Below are positions 15,950-24,861 of a stretch of 64,000 bases of DNA, piece by piece (position 1 is the stretch's first letter; every line of letters begins with the position of its first letter). Below the pieces are notes generated by a model, which ran no database searches, was not told the origin of the DNA, and saw only the letters and a list, made by a program, of their open reading frames with translations. Both the position numbers and the translations under genes were made by a program. Origin of the DNA: UBA5336 sp038745855 (GTDB lineage: Bacteria; Pseudomonadota; Alphaproteobacteria; Caulobacterales; Hyphomonadaceae); contig JBCDLC010000012.1 in NCBI GenBank assembly GCA_038745855.1, positions 1 through 64,000 on the forward strand. The letters run 5' to 3'.

Positions 15950-16556
15950 CCTTTTGCTCCCCATCGAGGCGAATCATGAGCGCCATGATGGCGCGAACCT
16001 GCTCCCGTGCAAAGTTGAAACCGAAATTGGTGTTTATGATGAAATCGGCGCGGGCTCGTTTCTCTGCGTCAGGGGTCTGTTTGGCGAGGATGGCTTCAAA
16101 GTCAGCCTCGCTCATCTCACCACGGTCAAGCACGCGCTGACGCTGCACATCTGCCGGCGCAGTGACGACGCAGACATAGTCGCACCGTTGGTTGCCACCG
16201 GTTTCGAAGAGCAGCGGTATATCGAGCACTGCACAGGCGGCGCCGGTTGCGAGCGCATCCTGTCGGAAGGTCATCTGCGTGAGGCCGACGAGCGGGTGAA
16301 CAATGGTCTCAAGCCGTTTCATCGCGTCAGGATCTGAAACAACCCTCGCCCTGAGCTTTGCCCGATCGATGCCGCCTTCATCGTTGAGGCAGCCTGGAAA
16401 AGCACTCTCTAGCGGCGCGACGGCCGAACCGCCCGGCGCATAGATCGCGTGAACCGCAGCGTCGGCATCATAGACCGGCGCGCCCGCCTCTCGGAACATT
16501 TCGGCCGTCGCCGACTTGCCCATGCCGATGGATCCGGTGAGGCCAAGGATGATCAT
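15930..16556 (-). CDS. coaE: Dephospho-CoA kinase
   Basis: This 208-residue kinase phosphorylates dephospho-CoA, the last step of coenzyme A synthesis. The P-loop GLTGSIGMGKS is at residues 4-14, DADAAVHAIY near 30, and VLDIPLLFETG near 108. The ATG at 16556 overlaps the aroE stop as ATGA, which supports this start over an in-frame one nine codons earlier. Confidence 0.93.
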   Translation of the reverse strand: MIILGLTGSIGMGKSATAEMFREAGAPVYDADAAVHAIYAPGGSAVAPLESAFPGCLNDEGGIDRAKLRARVVSDPDAMKRLETIVHPLVGLTQMTFRQDALATGAACAVLDIPLLFETGGNQRCDYVCVVTAPADVQRQRVLDRGEMSEADFEAILAKQTPDAEKRARADFIINTNFGFNFAREQVRAIMALMIRLDGEQKDGTSGS

Positions 16557-17377
16557 GACACGAGCCTCAAGGCGTCGCGGCACCGGGCCAACGCTGCTGT
16601 TCGGTCCGGAGCGACGCCGTGCCAGATGTCAAAAGACAGCGCAGCCTGAGCCACGAGCATCCCGAGTCCATCGGCTGTTTTCCACCCTTCGCGCGCGGCT
16701 CGGGCGAGCGATTGCTCCGCAGCTTTACCGTAGCTGATATCGTAGAAAAGCCGCCCGTTGCCCTGACCCAAGTCTAGAGTGCCGGTGTTGCCATGGCCGA
16801 GGCTGAGCGTATTGACGATGGCATCGGAATACGCTGCTACGTCTGGTGTGCTCTCCAAGCTGGTCGCTGCATCCTGTGGGAGACCCAAAGACTGCACGAG
16901 AGCCGCGGCGCGCGAGACGGTTCTGTTGGCGACTTTGACTACGTAACCTCTCGCACTGAGACCGCGCACAATCGCCTGTGCAGCACCGCCCGCACCAAGA
17001 ACAAGGATCGGACAGGCCTGCAAGCGTCCTGCGTGAGCGCGGTCGAAATCATCGAGAAAGCCCTGATAGTCAGTATTATCGCCGAACCACGCTCCATCAC
17101 CTTGGCGCGAGAGTGTGTTGACGGCACCCAAGGTCTCGGCCAGCGGCGAGCGCGTGTCGCAAAGTGCCGCAACATGGATCTTATGGGGGAGGGTCACGTT
17201 CAGGCCGCGCACACCGTCGCGCTCCAAAGCGGCGATACCGGCTTGCAAGGTGCCGGCGGGAATGCGAAAGGCGCGGTAGTCGCCATCAATGCCGTGGTCA
17301 CGCATCCACCCACGGTGGATAAGAGGGGACAGGGAATGGGCGACGGGGTCCCCGATGACGCCGTACTGGCCACCCAC
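16553..17377 (-). CDS. aroE: Shikimate dehydrogenase
   Basis: This 274-residue enzyme reduces 3-dehydroshikimate with NADPH in aromatic amino-acid synthesis. The shikimate-binding SLSPLIH is near 15-21, the catalytic lysine is in NVTLPHK near 60-66, and GDNTDYQGF lies near 98. The nucleotide loop is LVLGAGGAAQAI near 125 and the end of the active site is DGLGMLVAQAA near 240. It starts with GTG directly after the maf TAG stop and ends in an ATGA overlap with coaE. Confidence 0.93.
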   Translation of the reverse strand: MGGQYGVIGDPVAHSLSPLIHRGWMRDHGIDGDYRAFRIPAGTLQAGIAALERDGVRGLNVTLPHKIHVAALCDTRSPLAETLGAVNTLSRQGDGAWFGDNTDYQGFLDDFDRAHAGRLQACPILVLGAGGAAQAIVRGLSARGYVVKVANRTVSRAAALVQSLGLPQDAATSLESTPDVAAYSDAIVNTLSLGHGNTGTLDLGQGNGRLFYDISYGKAAEQSLARAAREGWKTADGLGMLVAQAALSFDIWHGVAPDRTAALARCRDALRLVS

Positions 17378-17977
17378 CTATTGCTCCAGAACGCCGCGCT
17401 GCCGAAGAAACTCCAACAGCGGAAGAAGCGGTAGTCCGAGGATCGAAAAATAATCGCCTTCTATTTCCGAGAAAAGTTGCACGCCAAGGCTTTCGAGTTG
17501 ATAGCCGCCGACCGTGGACAGGACTCGATCTCCAACCTCATCAAGGTAACGATCGATAAAGGACGACGACAGCGGCCGCATGGTCAATTTTGGCCTCGAT
17601 AAATGACGCCAGACGACTTCCTCATGCTCGCAAACAACAAGAGCCGTTTCCAGTCTGTGGGACTGGCCAGACAGAGCTTCCAGATGGCCGCGCGCTTCTT
17701 CCACTGATTTCGGCTTGTCAAAAGCGCGATCACCAAGACCGAGCATCTGGTCTCCACCGATGACCAATCCGGAATGCGCCTTTGAAATGTCTTTTGCTTT
17801 CAATTCAGCGAGCGCCATGGCTTGGGCTGCTACGCTCACACCCTGTTCTCGCATGCCAGCTTTCGCGACGTCCTCATCAACACGGGATGGCATAGCTGCC
17901 GCATCGACACCCGCGGCCGCCAGCAACGCCTGCCGACTCTTACTTGCGGATGCGAGAGTGAGAGGTGTCTGTGTCAA
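17378..17977 (-). CDS. maf: Maf-family nucleoside triphosphate pyrophosphatase
   Basis: This 199-residue protein hydrolyses non-canonical or excess nucleoside triphosphates to monophosphates. The signature SASKSRQALL is at residues 10-19, VDEDV near 33, and the catalytic aspartate in VIGGDQML near 72-79. The start must be the TTG at 17977, because the conserved N-terminus begins right there. That TTG overlaps the stop of the preceding gene as TTGA. The order dnaQ, coaE, aroE, maf and DUF299 is widely conserved in alphaproteobacteria. Confidence 0.9.
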   Translation of the reverse strand: MTQTPLTLASASKSRQALLAAAGVDAAAMPSRVDEDVAKAGMREQGVSVAAQAMALAELKAKDISKAHSGLVIGGDQMLGLGDRAFDKPKSVEEARGHLEALSGQSHRLETALVVCEHEEVVWRHLSRPKLTMRPLSSSFIDRYLDEVGDRVLSTVGGYQLESLGVQLFSEIEGDYFSILGLPLLPLLEFLRQRGVLEQ

Positions 17978-18804
17978 TGGCCGCGTCGCTCGCTGAGCTT
18001 GTTTAGGATCGCGGCTGCGGTCTCCTCGACTGACCGCCGGGATACATCGATGACGCTCCAGTCGTTGCGTTGATAAAGGCGGTTGGCTTCAGTCACCTCG
18101 CGGCGAACCATGTCTTCATCCGCATAGGTGGTGTCTGGGCGCTCATGGAGTGAAAGCAGTCTCTGCCGACGGATCTGGACTAGCCGTTCTGCGGAAATCT
18201 TGAGGCCGATCACGAGCGGCTTCTGCACCTTCGAAAGCTGAGGCGGCAAAGGTATGTCGGGTACGAGGGGAACATTGCCTGCTCTTATACCCCGGTTGGC
18301 GAGATAAACGCAGGTCGGTGTCTTCGACGTCCGGCTAACGCCGACTAAAATGACGTCAGCTTCATCGAGACCGTCGACATTCTGACCGTCATCATGGCGT
18401 AGGGCGAAATCTATCGCTTCAATCCTGTCAAAGTATTCCTGGTTCAGCGCATGCTGGCCCGCGACCCGCTCACTCGCCATGAGGCCCAGATGCCGCGACA
18501 GCATGTGCACGGCCGGATCGAGTACGGGCAGGGTCGGCATGCCCATCTTTCGGCACTCGTCCTCGAGGGTACGGCAAAGGCCTTCGTCGGCGAGTGTATA
18601 CCAGACGACGCCAGGCAATCCGCGAATTTCGTTCAACACACGGCGGAGCTGTTTGTCAGATCGCACCAGGTAGTAATTGTGCTCGAGAGGGGAGACGTTC
18701 TCGAACTGCGCACTGGCCGCACGCATCACCGCATTGAGCGTTTCTCCCGTCGAGTCGGACACGAGATGGATGTTGAAGAAGACGCTGAGCGACATGGAAC
18801 CCAT
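17974..18804 (-). CDS. Pyruvate,phosphate dikinase regulatory protein-like kinase/pyrophosphorylase (DUF299)
   Basis: This protein of about 276 residues belongs to the bifunctional Ser/Thr kinase and pyrophosphorylase family that controls PEP synthase or pyruvate,phosphate dikinase. FNIHLVSDSTGETLNAV is near 10-26 and the P-loop-like GVSRTSKTPTC near 154-164, with a DWSVIDVS segment near the end. Starts at 18804 or 18795 are both possible; neither has a strong ribosome site. In Caulobacter the equivalent gene borders the origin opposite hemE, and the arrangement here is the same. Confidence 0.87.
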   Translation of the reverse strand: MGSMSLSVFFNIHLVSDSTGETLNAVMRAASAQFENVSPLEHNYYLVRSDKQLRRVLNEIRGLPGVVWYTLADEGLCRTLEDECRKMGMPTLPVLDPAVHMLSRHLGLMASERVAGQHALNQEYFDRIEAIDFALRHDDGQNVDGLDEADVILVGVSRTSKTPTCVYLANRGIRAGNVPLVPDIPLPPQLSKVQKPLVIGLKISAERLVQIRRQRLLSLHERPDTTYADEDMVRREVTEANRLYQRNDWSVIDVSRRSVEETAAAILNKLSERRGH

Positions 18805-19181
18805 CGAATTGCGGTATCAGCGTCTTGCCTGGGGCGGGCAGCACGGGCAACCCCTGTACCGTAAACAGGGGATCTGGGGGCCACGCTGTGGAAACGCTGT
18901 GCACTCTTTTTTCGTCATTTTCGAGCCACACCAGTATCCACAGATCAGCATTACCAACGGGGATTTGAGCCATCTGTTCCACTGCCATGGAGATCAAAGA
19001 CGGTTTCCAGGACGTCATGGGTTGAATTTGAACACATTCCGATAGGGGTTGGTTTCTGGACAGGCCTGTGGAAGAGCCGTTCATGACGGACTCAATCCGG
19101 TCGACCTGGGCTGAATCCAACCAATCCCACCGCCTAATCATCATAGGCGTAGAATTTTCAATTCCCGTTTTGGAGGGCTCC
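18805..19181. other. Presumed chromosome replication origin (DUF299-hemE gap)
   Basis: This 377-base gap between divergent genes matches the position of the Caulobacter origin. Three 9-mers match the DnaA-box consensus TTWTNCACA at eight of nine positions: TGTGGAAAC at 18887-18895, GTATCCACA at 18934-18942 and TGTGGAAGA at 19067-19075. Two GANTC methylation sites (19089-19093, 19113-19117) are present. T-rich and A/T-biased stretches lie at 18905-18920 and 19021-19037. Gene strands flip here, as expected at an origin. No perfect DnaA box or CtrA box was found, so the assignment rests mainly on context. Confidence 0.55.
18851..18871. repeat. Inverted repeat in the presumed origin
   Basis: CCCCTGT and ACAGGGG form a perfect 7-bp stem around a 7-base loop. 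Both flanking genes point away, so it is not a terminator. It may be an origin element or an operator. Confidence 0.45.
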
Positions 19182-20219
19182 TTGTCCGACACGCCTCACA
19201 AACCGCTGCTGTCAGTCCTGAATGGCCAACGGCAAGATAGGCCTCCAGTGTGGATGATGCGGCAGGCTGGACGCCACCTTTCCGAATACCTTGAACTGCG
19301 GTCGCGGGCAAAGAATTTCATGGACTTTTGCTTCACGCCCTCTCTTGCAGCGGAAGCGACACTGCAGCCTATTCGGCGTTACGGTATGGATGGAGCAATC
19401 CTTTTTGCAGATATCCTCCTAATCCTCGATGCCATGGGCCGTTCGGTTCGGTTTGAACCCGGTGTGGGACCTATCGTGGACGCGATTGAAACAGCGGGGG
19501 ATCTTGGCGCCGTTCCAATGCAAAAGGTGGCCGATCGGTTGTCCCCCGTTTACGAGACCGTCTCCCGGGTGAAAGCTGAATTGCCCGCTGAAACGACGTT
19601 GATTGGTTTTGCGGGCTCGGCGTGGACGGTCCTGCTTTATGCGATTGAGGGCCGCGGTAAAACGGATCGGTCGAAGGCCAAACTCTGGGCCTACAGGGAT
19701 CCAGACAGTATGGACAAGGCACTCGAACATCTGATCGAAGCAACGGCGCACTACTTGTTTCGGCAAGCTGAGGCAGGCGCGGACGCATTGATGCTCTTCG
19801 ATAGCTGGGCTGAGGGCCTTTCAATGTCTCAGTTTGAGCAACTGATTATCCGGCCAACAAAAGCCCTGGTTGAAAGAGTACGGGCTCTTGGTGTGACCCA
19901 ACCAATCATCGGATTTCCCCGCGGAGCTGCAGCGATGTTGCCTGCCTATGTCGAGGAAACTGGCGTGAACGCGTGCGGGCTCGACACTGCCGTTGTTCCC
20001 GCTTTTGTGAACGAGGCGCTGCCGCCTAATTTCCCTGTTCAAGGACACCTGGACCCCCTTGCTCTTGTGGCAGGGGGTGCGCGACTTGACGCAGAAGTGG
20101 ACACGATCCTCGCCGCCTATGACCATCGTCCCCATATCTTTAATCTTGGACACGGCATCCTTCCGGAAACACCGGTTGCGCATGTGGAGGCGGTCCTCCG
20201 CCGATTAGGAAAGAGGTAA
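19182..20219 (+). CDS. hemE: Uroporphyrinogen decarboxylase
   Basis: This 345-residue enzyme decarboxylates uroporphyrinogen III to coproporphyrinogen III in haem synthesis. PPVWMMRQAGRHL (21-33) and the catalytic aspartate in ILFADILL near 75 are conserved; IGFAGSAWTVLLYAIEG near 140 and NLGHGILPETP near the end also fit. The start is TTG at 19182: GGAGGG lies five bases upstream and homologous sequence begins here, while the longer frame from 19068 runs through the presumed origin. hemH follows after eight bases. Confidence 0.94.
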   Translation: MSDTPHKPLLSVLNGQRQDRPPVWMMRQAGRHLSEYLELRSRAKNFMDFCFTPSLAAEATLQPIRRYGMDGAILFADILLILDAMGRSVRFEPGVGPIVDAIETAGDLGAVPMQKVADRLSPVYETVSRVKAELPAETTLIGFAGSAWTVLLYAIEGRGKTDRSKAKLWAYRDPDSMDKALEHLIEATAHYLFRQAEAGADALMLFDSWAEGLSMSQFEQLIIRPTKALVERVRALGVTQPIIGFPRGAAAMLPAYVEETGVNACGLDTAVVPAFVNEALPPNFPVQGHLDPLALVAGGARLDAEVDTILAAYDHRPHIFNLGHGILPETPVAHVEAVLRRLGKR

Positions 20220-20227
20220 AAGGTTCC

Positions 20228-21274
20228 ATGGGCCGAAAGATCGCCATCGTTCTGTTCAATCTTGGCGGTCCGGATTCCCAGGCGACGGTTCAGCCATTTC
20301 TGCAGAACCTGTTCGCCGATCCGGCGATTCTGCGTGTACCGACGCCTGTCCGCTATCTTCTCGCGCGCCTTATTTCCCGGCTGCGCGCCCCGTCCGTGAA
20401 GGAAAACTATGCGCTGATGAAGCAGCCGGGCGGCGGGTCGCCTCTGCTTCCGGAAACAGAGGCGCAAGCGGAGGCCCTGGAGGGGACCCTATCCATCCGG
20501 CGGCCAGGCGAGATCTTCAAGGTGTTCATTGCGATGCGCTATTGGCATCCACTCACGAAAGATACGGCTGAGGCGGTTTCGGCATGGGAACCGGACGAAA
20601 CGGTCCTGCTTCCGCTCTATCCTCAATTCTCCTCGACGACGACGGGTTCCTCTTTTGGTGAATGGAAGCGGTGGTACTCGGGCCCATCGAAGTCGGTGTG
20701 CTGTTATCCCTTCAACGACGATTTCATACTGTCCCACGCCACGAAAATAATGGGCGCTTGGGAAAAGGCTGGAAAGCCTTCGAATGTCCGGATCCTGATG
20801 TCTGCGCATGGATTGCCCGAAAAAGTCGTCGAGGATGGTGACCCCTATCAGTGGCAAGTCGAGGCAATGGCAGATCGCTTGGTGGCACACTTGCCTGATC
20901 AGTTTGAAACCCAGGTATGTTATCAATCCCGCGTGGGCCCTTTGAAATGGATCGGGCCGGCGACGGAGGAAGAAATCGAGCGCGCCGCAAAAGACGGCAA
21001 GAACATCATGATCGCGCCGATCGCCTTTGTTTCTGAACACATCGAGACACTTGTCGAGCTCGACTACGAATATCGCGAGATCGCCGAAGAATTAGGGGTG
21101 CACACGTACATCACGGTGCCGGCTTTGAGCACCCAAGACCTTTTCATCAAGTGTATGGCTGACGAAGTCGAGCAGACCTTGAACAGCAACTCGACTCTTC
21201 GATCGTGTCAGGGTAGCCGTCTATGTCCGAAGGAGTACGGCGATTGTCCGTTCACTGAGTATGAGGCAGGATGA
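20228..21274 (+). CDS. hemH: Ferrochelatase
   Basis: This 348-residue enzyme inserts ferrous iron into protoporphyrin IX. LFNLGGPD (9-16), the active-site histidine in LMSAHGLPEKVV near 195, and the glutamate in FVSEHIETLVELDYEY near 275 are all visible. The C-terminus has Cys327, Cys333 and Cys340, resembling ferrochelatases with a [2Fe-2S] cluster; the fourth ligand could be a cysteine of the CCYPF pair near 157. It overlaps hemJ as ATGA. Confidence 0.95.
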   Translation: MGRKIAIVLFNLGGPDSQATVQPFLQNLFADPAILRVPTPVRYLLARLISRLRAPSVKENYALMKQPGGGSPLLPETEAQAEALEGTLSIRRPGEIFKVFIAMRYWHPLTKDTAEAVSAWEPDETVLLPLYPQFSSTTTGSSFGEWKRWYSGPSKSVCCYPFNDDFILSHATKIMGAWEKAGKPSNVRILMSAHGLPEKVVEDGDPYQWQVEAMADRLVAHLPDQFETQVCYQSRVGPLKWIGPATEEEIERAAKDGKNIMIAPIAFVSEHIETLVELDYEYREIAEELGVHTYITVPALSTQDLFIKCMADEVEQTLNSNSTLRSCQGSRLCPKEYGDCPFTEYEAG

Positions 21275-21699
21275 TCTATCTCGCGGTTAAATCTGCGCAC
21301 ATTGTTTTTGTCGTGGCCTGGATGGCGAGCCTTCTTATCTACCCACGGTACAAGATCCATCAGCTAACGGGTATTCCTGGTGGCGAGCTGGCACTCGCGA
21401 TGTCTGATGCTTCAACACGGTTGAGGCGGATCATCATGACGCCTGCTATGCTGCTGGTCTGGGGCCTGGGTATCACGATGATCGTGTTGAACCCTGGCCT
21501 TCTCCAACAAGGCTGGCTCCATGCGAAAATCTTCCTTCTGGTCGTGTTGTCCGGTATTCATGGCTGGTTTGTCGGAATGGGCCGGAAGATCGACAATGGC
21601 CAATCTCCGGTGTCTGCGAAAACACTCCGGATGATCAACGAGGCCCCGTTTCTCCTGATGATCGTCGTTGTCGTCCTCGCGATAACCAAGCCGTTTTAG
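21271..21699 (+). CDS. hemJ: Protoporphyrinogen IX oxidase HemJ
   Basis: This 142-residue integral membrane protein oxidises protoporphyrinogen IX, the step before ferrochelatase. It has four predicted membrane segments. The conserved histidine is at position 10 (KSAHIVFVVAWMA) and the conserved lysine is in GWLHAKI near 83-87; these bind haem and support catalysis in characterised members. Its start overlaps the hemH stop as ATGA. It ends a three-gene haem unit beside the origin. Confidence 0.92.
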   Translation: MIYLAVKSAHIVFVVAWMASLLIYPRYKIHQLTGIPGGELALAMSDASTRLRRIIMTPAMLLVWGLGITMIVLNPGLLQQGWLHAKIFLLVVLSGIHGWFVGMGRKIDNGQSPVSAKTLRMINEAPFLLMIVVVVLAITKPF

Positions 21700-21823
21700 G
21701 TGAAATCCGAACAGATCGCGAATTCTTCGCTTGACCTCGATCCAATCTAATGAGCATAGCCCGCTAAAGCTCCGCTTCTTATAGCAACGCCATCCCCCGC
21801 GCTTGCATCGATTTCCGAAAAAC

Positions 21824-23113
21824 ATGCCAGACACATCACTCGATACCGTCAGCCGTGTGACGCTGCACGAACTCAAAGCCAAAAGTCCAACGGCCCTCCT
21901 CGCGTATGCCGAAGAGTTGGACATCGAGAATGCCTCGTCCCTTCGTATGCAGGATATGCTTTTCGCGATCCTGAAGGAGCTGGCAGAGCAGGACATTGAG
22001 ATCATCGGGGAAGGGGTGCTTGAAGTACTGCCCGACGGTTTTGGCTTCCTCCGCTCACCGGAAGCGAATTACCTGCCCGGGCCTGACGACATTTATGTCA
22101 GCCCCAATGTGTTGAGAAAAGCGGGTCTTCGGACAGGTGACACGGTCGAAGGCCCGATCAAGGAACCGCGGGAGAACGAGCGCTATTTCGCCCTGAGCGA
22201 CGTCACGCAGATAAATTTCGAAGAGCCTGAACGTGCCCGGCAGAAGGTGCATTTCGATAACCTTACGCCGCTTTATCCTGAAGCTCGCTTGCGCATGGAG
22301 AGTCAGGATCCGACCAAGAAGGATCGCTCCGGTCGGGTCATCGATATTGTTTCTCCGATTGGCAAAGGACAACGCGCCCTTATTGTCGCCCCGCCGCGGA
22401 CGGGTAAAACCGTCCTGCTGCAGAATATTGCTTCATCGATCGAGGAAAATCATCCTGAGTGTTATTTGATCGTCTTGCTTATTGATGAGCGACCGGAAGA
22501 AGTTACTGACATGAAGCGGACCGTGAAAGGAGAGGTCATATCCTCTACTTTCGACGAACCTGCCACACGTCACGTATCCGTTGCCGAGATGGTCATCGAG
22601 AAGGCGAAACGATTGTCCGAACACGGACGAGATGTCGTGATCCTGCTTGACTCAATCACGCGCCTTGGCAGGGCTTACAACACGGTCGTTCCATCGTCTG
22701 GCAAGGTTCTCACAGGCGGTGTTGATGCGAATGCACTTCAGCGGCCCAAACGTTTCTTCGGCGCTGCACGAAATCTCGAAGAAGGCGGATCACTCACCAT
22801 AATCTCGACGGCGCTCATCGATACCGGGTCACGCATGGATGAGGTGATCTTCGAAGAGTTCAAAGGTACGGGTAACTGCGAGGTGGTTCTCGACCGTAAG
22901 GTTGCAGACAAGCGTACTTTCCCAGCGATCGACATAATGAAATCTGGAACGCGGAAGGAAGAGCTGATCACGCCGCGCGAACAACTTCAGAAAATCTACG
23001 TTCTTAGGCGCATCCTGAATCCAATGGGTACGTCGGACGCAATCGATTTTCTCCTGGATAAGCTTCGCCAAACCAAGACCAATGACGAATTCTTCGAAGC
23101 AATGAAGAACTGA
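21824..23113 (+). CDS. rho: Transcription termination factor Rho
   Basis: This 429-residue hexameric RNA-dependent helicase ends untranslated transcripts. The N-terminal Rho domain (about 1-45) and the RNA-binding cold-shock-like domain (DGFGFLRS near 73-80) precede the RecA-type ATPase. The Walker A is APPRTGKT near 190, Walker B is DVVILLDSITRL near 265, and the Q/R-loop regions VLTGGVDANAL and ERRTF-like ADKRTFPAID are present. The ATG at 21824 matches the usual N-terminus. The preceding 124 bases may be a leader, but no clear structure is seen. Confidence 0.95.
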   Translation: MPDTSLDTVSRVTLHELKAKSPTALLAYAEELDIENASSLRMQDMLFAILKELAEQDIEIIGEGVLEVLPDGFGFLRSPEANYLPGPDDIYVSPNVLRKAGLRTGDTVEGPIKEPRENERYFALSDVTQINFEEPERARQKVHFDNLTPLYPEARLRMESQDPTKKDRSGRVIDIVSPIGKGQRALIVAPPRTGKTVLLQNIASSIEENHPECYLIVLLIDERPEEVTDMKRTVKGEVISSTFDEPATRHVSVAEMVIEKAKRLSEHGRDVVILLDSITRLGRAYNTVVPSSGKVLTGGVDANALQRPKRFFGAARNLEEGGSLTIISTALIDTGSRMDEVIFEEFKGTGNCEVVLDRKVADKRTFPAIDIMKSGTRKEELITPREQLQKIYVLRRILNPMGTSDAIDFLLDKLRQTKTNDEFFEAMKN

Positions 23114-23137
23114 TCTGCGACAGATAGTTATCGCCGG

Positions 23138-24049
23138 TTAGAGTTCCGAACCCTTTCCCGTTAAGCGTCGGCAAACATCATCAAGTTGGTCGAGCTGACG
23201 ATACTTGATGCGGATTTCTCCGCCTCTCGCGCCGTGCCGGATATCAACGTCGAGACCAAGATTGCGCGCGATATCAGCCTCGAGCGCCTGTGTGTCTACA
23301 TCTTTCTGAGCAGCGAGCTGGGCAACCCCTTTACGGATATCGGCGCCATCCCTTGCGGATTTGGCGCGCATTTCAACATCCCGCACGCTCCACTTCTTCT
23401 CGACAGCTAGGTTGGCGAGCGCCTCTGGATCCGGTGCGGTGAGCACGGCGCGCGCGTGTCCAGCCGTCAGCCGGCCGTTTCGAACGTGTTCGCGAACAGG
23501 TTCTGGAAGGTTGAGCAAACGCATGGTGTTGGAAATATGCGCGCGGCTTTTCCCGATGCTTTCGGCCAAACCCTCCTGGGTTCGCCCAAAACGTTTGATC
23601 AGCGCATCGTAGGCTTCTGCTTCTTCCATCGGGTTGAGATCTGAGCGCTGGACGTTTTCGATGATCCCGACCTCTAACAGTTCGAGCTCATCCACGTTGC
23701 GGACTGTCGCTGGGATCGCGGAAAGGTTTGCTGCCTTCGCCGCCCGCCATCTACGTTCACCGGCGACGATTTGGAACTTTCCCGGCAATTTTGGATCAGG
23801 CCGAACAAGGATGGGCTGGATCACGCCCTTGGCCCTGACGGATTCGAGGAGTTCTTCCATCGCTACGGGCTCGAAGGTTTGCCTTGGCTGAGCTGGGTTA
23901 GGCCGAATATCGACGATAGCGATTTCAGAAGGGCCGGCTGAGGAGCCGGTTGTTGCGGGCTCTGTTGCGACCGCTTCAACTTCTCCGATAAGGGAGGAGA
24001 GCCCTCGGCCGAGTCGGGCCGGTTTCCGGCGGTCTTCTGGGATATTCAT
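23138..24049 (-). CDS. parB: Chromosome-partitioning protein ParB
   Basis: This 303-residue CTP-dependent DNA clamp loads at parS and spreads. The start LGRGLSSLIG (13-22) is the ParA-interacting region. The CTP-binding domain includes VIQPILVRP and GERRWRAAK near 95-103, IENVQRSDLNPMEEA lies near 130-144, and a helix-turn-helix near 160-185 (SIGKSRAHISNTMRLL) binds parS. The C-terminal dimer domain covers about 255-303. It overlaps parA as ATGA. Perfect parS sites lie 1.4 to 3.7 kb upstream in the same block. Confidence 0.96.
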   Translation of the reverse strand: MNIPEDRRKPARLGRGLSSLIGEVEAVATEPATTGSSAGPSEIAIVDIRPNPAQPRQTFEPVAMEELLESVRAKGVIQPILVRPDPKLPGKFQIVAGERRWRAAKAANLSAIPATVRNVDELELLEVGIIENVQRSDLNPMEEAEAYDALIKRFGRTQEGLAESIGKSRAHISNTMRLLNLPEPVREHVRNGRLTAGHARAVLTAPDPEALANLAVEKKWSVRDVEMRAKSARDGADIRKGVAQLAAQKDVDTQALEADIARNLGLDVDIRHGARGGEIRIKYRQLDQLDDVCRRLTGKGSEL

Positions 24050-24861
24050 GAGGTCACCAGCCTAGACTTTTCTCGCGCCAGTACCTCAGAGGCGAGCTTG
24101 ATATAGGCTTCGCTGCCTGGACAGCGATAGTCGTAGAGGAGCGCAGGTTTGCCAAATGACGGTGCTTCGGACAAACGCACATTTCTTGGGATAACAGTGT
24201 CGTAGACCTTCGTTCCGAAAAAGGACCGAACCTGCTCTGCAACTTCGTCTGAAAGATTGTTCCGCCGATCATACATTGTCAGAACAACGCCTTGGATTTC
24301 CAGGTCCGGATTAAGGCCTCCGCGTACAACTTCTATGGTTCGAAGGAGTTGGCTAAGGCCTTCAAGCGCCAGAAATTCGCACTGGAGCGGAACTAAAATC
24401 GCATCGGCAGCGGTCATTGCATTGATCGTCAAGGAGGAAAGGGACGGCGGACAATCAATAAAGACGAAATCATAAGTGTCTTCGCCGCCTGCTAGCTTCT
24501 GTTGCAGATACGAGCGGATGGAGTCCCGCAGCCGATAAGAACGGCGCGCGTCTCGAGCGAGTTCTGTTTCGACACCGGAAAGGTTTTCGTCGCCAGTGAC
24601 AACATCCAAACGCGGTACGGACGTTTGCATTATCGCATTTTCAAGGGGGATTTTGTCCACGACGATATCATAGCTCGTCAGAGATCGGTCCTGTCGGTTG
24701 ATACCAAGGCCCGTTGAAGCGTTCCCTTGCGCGTCGAAATCTACTATCAATACGCGGTTTCCCACGGCTGACATCGCCGTTCCGAGATTTATTGATGTAG
24801 TCGTTTTCCCCACGCCACCCTTTTGGTTGGCGACGGCAAAAATACGGGTGGGATCAGCCAT
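24046..24861 (-). CDS. parA: Chromosome-partitioning ATPase ParA
   Basis: This 271-residue deviant Walker ATPase moves ParB-parS complexes during chromosome segregation. The Walker A is NQKGGVGKTTT at about 13-23, with the signature lysine of the ParA/MinD group. DFDAQGNASTGLG near 42-54 and the Walker B segment FVFIDCPPSLSSL near 130 are visible. The start overlaps the end of rsmG by eight bases and the stop overlaps parB. Confidence 0.96.
   Translation of the reverse strand: MADPTRIFAVANQKGGVGKTTTSINLGTAMSAVGNRVLIVDFDAQGNASTGLGINRQDRSLTSYDIVVDKIPLENAIMQTSVPRLDVVTGDENLSGVETELARDARRSYRLRDSIRSYLQQKLAGGEDTYDFVFIDCPPSLSSLTINAMTAADAILVPLQCEFLALEGLSQLLRTIEVVRGGLNPDLEIQGVVLTMYDRRNNLSDEVAEQVRSFFGTKVYDTVIPRNVRLSEAPSFGKPALLYDYRCPGSEAYIKLASEVLAREKSRLVTS

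Noticed and set aside
19068..19181. Longer hemE reading frame with 38 extra codons
   Set aside because: The extension lacks family similarity and crosses the presumed origin; the TTG at 19182 has an ideal GGAGGG site.
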